A stretch of 34,787 nt of DNA, taken from contig JAGCOW010000087.1 in NCBI GenBank assembly GCA_017642535.1, forward strand, positions 1 through 34,787. Direction: 5' to 3'. Shown here piece by piece: positions 31,315 to 34,787 of the stretch. The DNA is from Bacteroidales bacterium (GTDB taxonomy: Bacteria; Bacteroidota; Bacteroidia; Bacteroidales; UBA1715). The translations under genes were made by a program, and so were the position numbers. Every line of letters begins with the position of its first letter. Position 1 is the first letter of the stretch. Below the pieces are notes generated by a model. It saw only the letters and a list, made by a program, of their open reading frames with translations, did no database searches and was not told the origin of the DNA.

Positions 31315-32406
31315 ATGAAAAAATTAGTATTAATCGGTGCGTGTGTGGCTTTGTTGGCAAGCTGCTCGCAACAAAAACAAGAAAGAAATATGGATAATCA
31401 GAAACAAGAACTTGAATTGACACAGGAATGGGACAAAGTTTTCCCACAAAGCGAAAACGTTGACCACAAGAAAGTTACGTTCCGCAATCGTTACGGAATT
31501 GAATTGGCAGCCGATATGTACACGCCCAAAAACGCACAAGGCAAATTGGCGGCAATCGCCGTTTCGGGACCGTTCGGAGCGGTGAAGGAGCAAACCAGCG
31601 GACTTTACGCGCAACACATGGCTGAACGTGGATTCCTCACAATCGCATTCGACCCGTCGTTTACGGGCGAAAGCGGCGGAGAACCTCGTCGTATGGCCTC
31701 GCCCGACATCAACACCGAAGATTTCCTTGCGGCGGTTGACTTCCTGTCAGTTCAGGAAAATGTTGACGCTGAACGTATCGGAATCATAGGCGTTTGCGGT
31801 TGGGGCGGAATGGCAATCAACGCGGCCGCTCTCGACCCCAGAATCAAGGCGACGGTAGCATCAACAATGTACGATATGAGCAAAGTCAATGTTGAAGGAT
31901 ATTTCGAGAGCGAGAACACGCCCGAACAGCGTATGGAAAAACGTAAGGCAATTGCGACTCAACGTACCGAAGACTTCCGCACGGGCAGTTACAAACGTGC
32001 CGGCGGCGTAATCGACCCGTTGCCCGACGACGCTCCGTGGTTTGTGAAGGATTATTACGACTATTACAAAACTCCGCGTGGCTACCACAAACGGAGCGGC
32101 AACTCCAACGACGGTTGGAATGTGACAGGTTGCCAGTCGTTCCTGAACCAGCCGCTGCTTTGCTACGCTCACGAGATTGCAAATCCTGTGCTGCTGATTC
32201 ACGGCGAAAAAGCCCACAGCCGCTACTTCAGCGAGTATGCGTTTGAAAAAATGACAGGCAAAAAATGCGACGGCAAAAGTATGAAAGACGGAAATAAAGA
32301 AATTATGATTATCCCCGATGCCGTCCACACCGACCTTTATGACGACAAAAACAACAAGATTCCATACGACAAAATCGAATCGTTTTTCAAGGAAAATTTG
32401 AAGTAA
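31315..32406 (+). CDS. Alpha/beta hydrolase lipoprotein with a Cys nucleophile elbow
   Basis: A 363-residue protein with a lipoprotein signal (LLASCSQQ, Cys17). The alpha/beta hydrolase core has the oxyanion region AVSGPFGAVKEQTSG, GESGGEPR, the nucleophile elbow GVCGWGGMAIN (Cys where most have Ser), and a C-terminal VLLIHGEKAHSR and DAVHTDLYDD with the candidate catalytic His. Dienelactone-hydrolase-like enzymes use Cys at this position, so it may cleave an ester or lactone. The chosen ATG gives a clean lipoprotein start just after the -7 box. It stands upstream of the AraC regulator and downstream of the MptD-like gene's terminator. Confidence 0.85.
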   Translation: MKKLVLIGACVALLASCSQQKQERNMDNQKQELELTQEWDKVFPQSENVDHKKVTFRNRYGIELAADMYTPKNAQGKLAAIAVSGPFGAVKEQTSGLYAQHMAERGFLTIAFDPSFTGESGGEPRRMASPDINTEDFLAAVDFLSVQENVDAERIGIIGVCGWGGMAINAAALDPRIKATVASTMYDMSKVNVEGYFESENTPEQRMEKRKAIATQRTEDFRTGSYKRAGGVIDPLPDDAPWFVKDYYDYYKTPRGYHKRSGNSNDGWNVTGCQSFLNQPLLCYAHEIANPVLLIHGEKAHSRYFSEYAFEKMTGKKCDGKSMKDGNKEIMIIPDAVHTDLYDDKNNKIPYDKIESFFKENLK

Positions 32407-32475
32407 TTAAATGCCACGCGAATTCGGATAATTCTTTCCGAAATCCGTCCATCGGCATATTTTGGCATTTTGCCG

Positions 32476-32483
32476 TATATTTG
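32476..32483 (+). promoter_or_regulatory. -7 box of the AraC gene
   Basis: TATATTTG, 14 bp before the ATG at 32498. The flanking GGCA/TGCC elements (32450-32475) form a loose inverted repeat that could be self-regulatory. Confidence 0.5.
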
Positions 32484-32497
32484 CAAAAATAAAAAAA

Positions 32498-33385
32498 ATG
32501 AAAGAGATACATTTCGACACTGTTCAGCAGTTTAACGATTTCTATGGTTTTGAAACCCTACATCCGCTTGTGAGCGTGGTTCGCTACGACAAACAAATGC
32601 CTATTGACGAATGTTTGGTTCACTATGGTGTGTATGCCTTGTTCATGAAGGAAAACAAGGGTTGCAAACTTTCGTATGGCCGCACAAAATATGACTTCGA
32701 CGAAATGACCGTGACTTCATTCGCTCCCGGACAAGCAATCCACATTGAACCGAATCCCGAAGTCCCGAATCCCAAATGGACGGCATTGCTCTTCCACCCT
32801 GATTTTCTAGCTCGCACGCAGTTGGGACGGCAAATTTCGCGATATGAGTTTTTCTCCTACTCAAGCAACGAGGCACTCCATCTTTCTACAAGCGAAATTG
32901 AGATTTTCCGCAGCGTTCTTGCTATGATTCAGCAGGAACTGCAACACGCAATCGACAAGCACAGCCGCGAACTGATTGTTTCCAATATAGAACTGTTGCT
33001 GAACTACTGCCTGCGTTTCTACGACCGCCAGTTCATCACTCGTGAGGAAATCAACCACGTGACGGTACAAAAATTTGAATCGCTGCTAAACGACTATATC
33101 GACAATCACGCCGAAACCCAAGGCATCCCGACTGTGGCATATTTTGCCGAAAAATGCAACCTCACAGCCGGCTATTTCGGAGAATTGGTAAAAGTGGAAA
33201 CAGGCAAGACAGCTCAAGATTTCATTGCCGACCACATTGTAAACCGTGCCAAGGAACTGCTCAACAGCCAGACGCTCAGCATAGCTCAGGTAAGCGACCG
33301 ACTGGGATTCGGCTACCCGCAGCATTTTGTGAGGTTCTTCAAACGAAAAACAGGAAAAACGCCTACGGAATACAGGGCGGCTTAA
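32498..33385 (+). CDS. AraC-family transcriptional regulator
   Basis: A 295-residue regulator. The N-terminal part (1-180) is a cupin-like ligand domain (for example DEMTVTSFAPGQAIHIEPNP), and the C-terminal AraC helix-turn-helix pair reads KCNLTAGYFGELVKVETGK then LSIAQVSDRLGFGYPQHFVR and FFKRKTGKTPTEYR. The start at 32498 follows its -7 box; a TTG upstream in frame is not needed. It is probably the regulator of the hydrolase and perhaps the MptD-like gene upstream, given the direct repeats there. That link is inferred. Confidence 0.9.
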   Translation: MKEIHFDTVQQFNDFYGFETLHPLVSVVRYDKQMPIDECLVHYGVYALFMKENKGCKLSYGRTKYDFDEMTVTSFAPGQAIHIEPNPEVPNPKWTALLFHPDFLARTQLGRQISRYEFFSYSSNEALHLSTSEIEIFRSVLAMIQQELQHAIDKHSRELIVSNIELLLNYCLRFYDRQFITREEINHVTVQKFESLLNDYIDNHAETQGIPTVAYFAEKCNLTAGYFGELVKVETGKTAQDFIADHIVNRAKELLNSQTLSIAQVSDRLGFGYPQHFVRFFKRKTGKTPTEYRAA

Positions 33386-33454
33386 TTAGCATTTCGCAAA
33401 TGCTCAAATCCCTAATAATCTTAACTAAATCACGCATTATCAAGTCCGAAAAAA

Positions 33455-34165
33455 ATGAGCGACTATTTTGACAATTATTTCAAAGATATGCACGCAACCG
33501 ACAGGCAAGGCATTCATTCCTGTCCCGACTTGATAGACTGCATTCAGCAAATTGGATTTCTGCCGTTGCTCGAAAGCGGCGTGCAAGGTTTTTGTGCAGA
33601 AGGGATGATGGCGGAAGAATGTCGTTTCATTCAGTTCGACGACAGCAGTTGGGAATGGCCGTTGTGGACGTGGAAAGGCACAGCAATCAAAGAAGGCAAC
33701 TGCGTTTACGGCAAATTTTTCAACGGCAAGGCAGGATTCATCAGTCTTGATTGGTGGCCCGACTTCTACAATTGGCGACGGAGCAAAAATCCCCAATTGG
33801 AACTTGGCAGCATAGAAGAAGCCATTGTTCTGACGCTTCAGGAACATGGAAGTATGATAGCCCGAGAACTGCGTGCGGCCTGCGGTTTCACTGGTCCAAA
33901 AATGCGTGGCAAATTCGACGCATACGTCAACCGCCTACAAATGTCGTGTTACTTGGTCACCGAGGATTTTGTCTATCCAACCGACAAACACGGACGGGAA
34001 TATGGATTCGGCTGGTCGCTACTCACAACCCCCGAACGGTTGTTGGGACGTTCCGCCTGTCTATGCCAACGCTCCCCCGAAGAATCATATCAACGTATGG
34101 CTGAACATCTACACGAATTGTTGCCGCAAGCGACTGAGAAACAAATCAATAAAATGTTGAAGTGA
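33455..34165 (+). CDS. AlkZ-related winged-helix protein
   Basis: A 236-residue soluble protein. Tracts WEWPLWTWKGTAIKEGNCVY, AGFISLDWWPDFYNWRRSKN and GSMIARELRAACGFTGPKMR, then VTEDFVYPTDKHGREYGFGW, match what I recall as the AlkZ-related family of Bacteroidales. AlkZ/YcaQ proteins are DNA glycosylases that unhook interstrand crosslinks with winged-helix domains, but these shorter relatives lack proof of activity. No -7 box seen; it lies 70 bp after the AraC gene and may be read from the same transcript. Convergent with the GNAT-like gene. Confidence 0.65.
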   Translation: MSDYFDNYFKDMHATDRQGIHSCPDLIDCIQQIGFLPLLESGVQGFCAEGMMAEECRFIQFDDSSWEWPLWTWKGTAIKEGNCVYGKFFNGKAGFISLDWWPDFYNWRRSKNPQLELGSIEEAIVLTLQEHGSMIARELRAACGFTGPKMRGKFDAYVNRLQMSCYLVTEDFVYPTDKHGREYGFGWSLLTTPERLLGRSACLCQRSPEESYQRMAEHLHELLPQATEKQINKMLK

Positions 34166-34177
34166 CTTTTCGTCAAA

Positions 34178-34787
34178 CTACAATTCAAGTTTGTAATACA
34201 CACATTCCGCATCACGGTAAAACTCGGTGGCACCCCAGCGTTGCCAATACTGATGGGTTTTGAGACGGTGCAGCACTGGAATGAAAATAAAGTCGTAGCT
34301 AGACTTCAACTCGGGCATAATGGAATTGAGCATATCGTAGTTCAGAGGTGTGCCTCGGTACGGTTCGGAAACAATGAACGAGAACACAGCCGTGTAGCGA
34401 CGAGCATTAAGACTGGCAAGCAAATCGGGAGCGTCAACGGCAATTTGCGACGATTCTTCCTCAATGCGGTAATCGCTCATATTCAGCAAACCGACCACAT
34501 TTCCGTCAGCATCGACGGCTTTCACGCTCAGCGGCCAGTTGAAATGCAAGTCGCACACCCACGATTCCACCTCGTTGCGGTGGAAACCATATTGACGAAC
34601 CATCCAGTCAACCGTCAGCTGTGCATCGTCGGCTGTCATTCGCTTTAAGACATAGGACTTGTTAATCTTTACGGTATTGTAGGTCAGCAAAATTTCGGGA
34701 TGATACGACAATTTTGACTGCCGAAGACCGGAAATGCCCATATCTTCCTCGCGATTTACATAAATGTATTGCTCGGGCAAATGTTCG
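34178..34787 (-). CDS. GNAT-like acetyltransferase-related protein, start not seen
   Basis: About 200 residues are readable. The central [20 protein letters not shown] and [14 protein letters not shown], then the [19 protein letters not shown] segment, fit an acetyl-CoA-dependent GNAT-like fold; the core Q/R-x-x-G-x-G/A motif is not obvious, so activity is uncertain. The frame stays open to the right edge, and the nearest ATG (34741) would cut a conserved-looking segment only slightly, so the true start may be 34741 or beyond the window. It converges with the AlkZ-related gene (12-bp gap). Family assignment is by motif reading only. Confidence 0.55.
   Translation of the reverse strand, partial: EHLPEQYIYVNREEDMGISGLRQSKLSYHPEILLTYNTVKINKSYVLKRMTADDAQLTVDWMVRQYGFHRNEVESWVCDLHFNWPLSVKAVDADGNVVGLLNMSDYRIEEESSQIAVDAPDLLASLNARRYTAVFSFIVSEPYRGTPLNYDMLNSIMPELKSSYDFIFIPVLHRLKTHQYWQRWGATEFYRDAECVYYKLEL

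Noticed and set aside
31861..32328. 155-codon minus-strand frame inside the hydrolase gene
   Set aside because: Antisense to a clear alpha/beta hydrolase reading frame with catalytic motifs.
32420..32475. Small inverted repeats upstream of the AraC gene (TTCGGA/TCCGAA, CGGCA/TGCCG) as a terminator
   Set aside because: Short stems without a T tract. Kept only as a possible regulator site in the AraC promoter entry.
1..34787. tRNA, rRNA, CRISPR array, riboswitch or intact transposase
   Set aside because: No cloverleaf-like run, repeat-spacer pattern, known riboswitch core or transposase motif was seen on either strand. A tRNAscan, CRISPR finder and Rfam scan would settle this.

Overview
The window looks like chromosomal DNA of a Bacteroidales bacterium (phylum Bacteroidota). 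Four things point there. Starts lack strong Shine-Dalgarno sequences. Many genes have a TAnnTTTG box (the Bacteroidota -7 element) just upstream. There is a BspA-type leucine-rich-repeat protein. A giant secreted protein ends in what looks like a type IX secretion (T9SS) sorting domain. The last point suggests a lineage outside the typical gut Bacteroides. No rRNA, tRNA, CRISPR array, phage module or intact transposase was seen.

Region by region. (1) 0.2-8.1 kb is housekeeping metabolism: xylA, divergent pgi, a membrane metallophosphoesterase, a leftward three-gene operon (short proB, class I glutamine amidotransferase, HAD phosphatase), and mdh. (2) 8.2-9.7 kb holds a methyltransferase plus 4-TM protein operon, then two convergent tiny genes (49 aa and a possible 29 aa) sharing one terminator. 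(3) 9.8-12.65 kb holds a MITE-like repeat, the BspA-like protein and a roughly 230-bp inverted-repeat element. (4) 12.65-15.2 kb is a LysR regulator and an AspT/YidE-type transporter in one operon. (5) 15.3-26.4 kb is a leftward operon: a 3424-residue T9SS-type giant with LamG, FN3 and CarboxypepD_reg modules, a lipoprotein coupled to it by an ATGA overlap, and a 54-aa single-TM protein before a terminator. (6) 26.6-30.4 kb holds a lipoprotein, a secreted unknown, an NhaD antiporter with a membrane-anchored unknown, and a small secreted unknown. (7) 30.5-34.8 kb holds an MptD-like membrane protein, a cysteine-nucleophile alpha/beta hydrolase lipoprotein, an AraC regulator, an AlkZ-related protein and a GNAT-like protein running to the window edge.

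Two observations stand out. First, the methyltransferase locus (8.2-9.4 kb) and the MptD-like locus (30.5-31.2 kb) lie 22 kb apart and carry unrelated genes. Yet they share a promoter region (45 of 56 bases, ungapped) and a 3' end with terminator (64 of 73 bases, ungapped). This suggests one ancestral transcription unit was duplicated and the copies kept different genes. Second, the lipoprotein beside the giant appears to be a stand-alone copy of a domain found twice near the giant's C-terminus, which suggests a surface assembly or partner system.

All family assignments come from reading motifs by eye; no database search was run. Promoters are called from the -7 box unless a -33 is mentioned.
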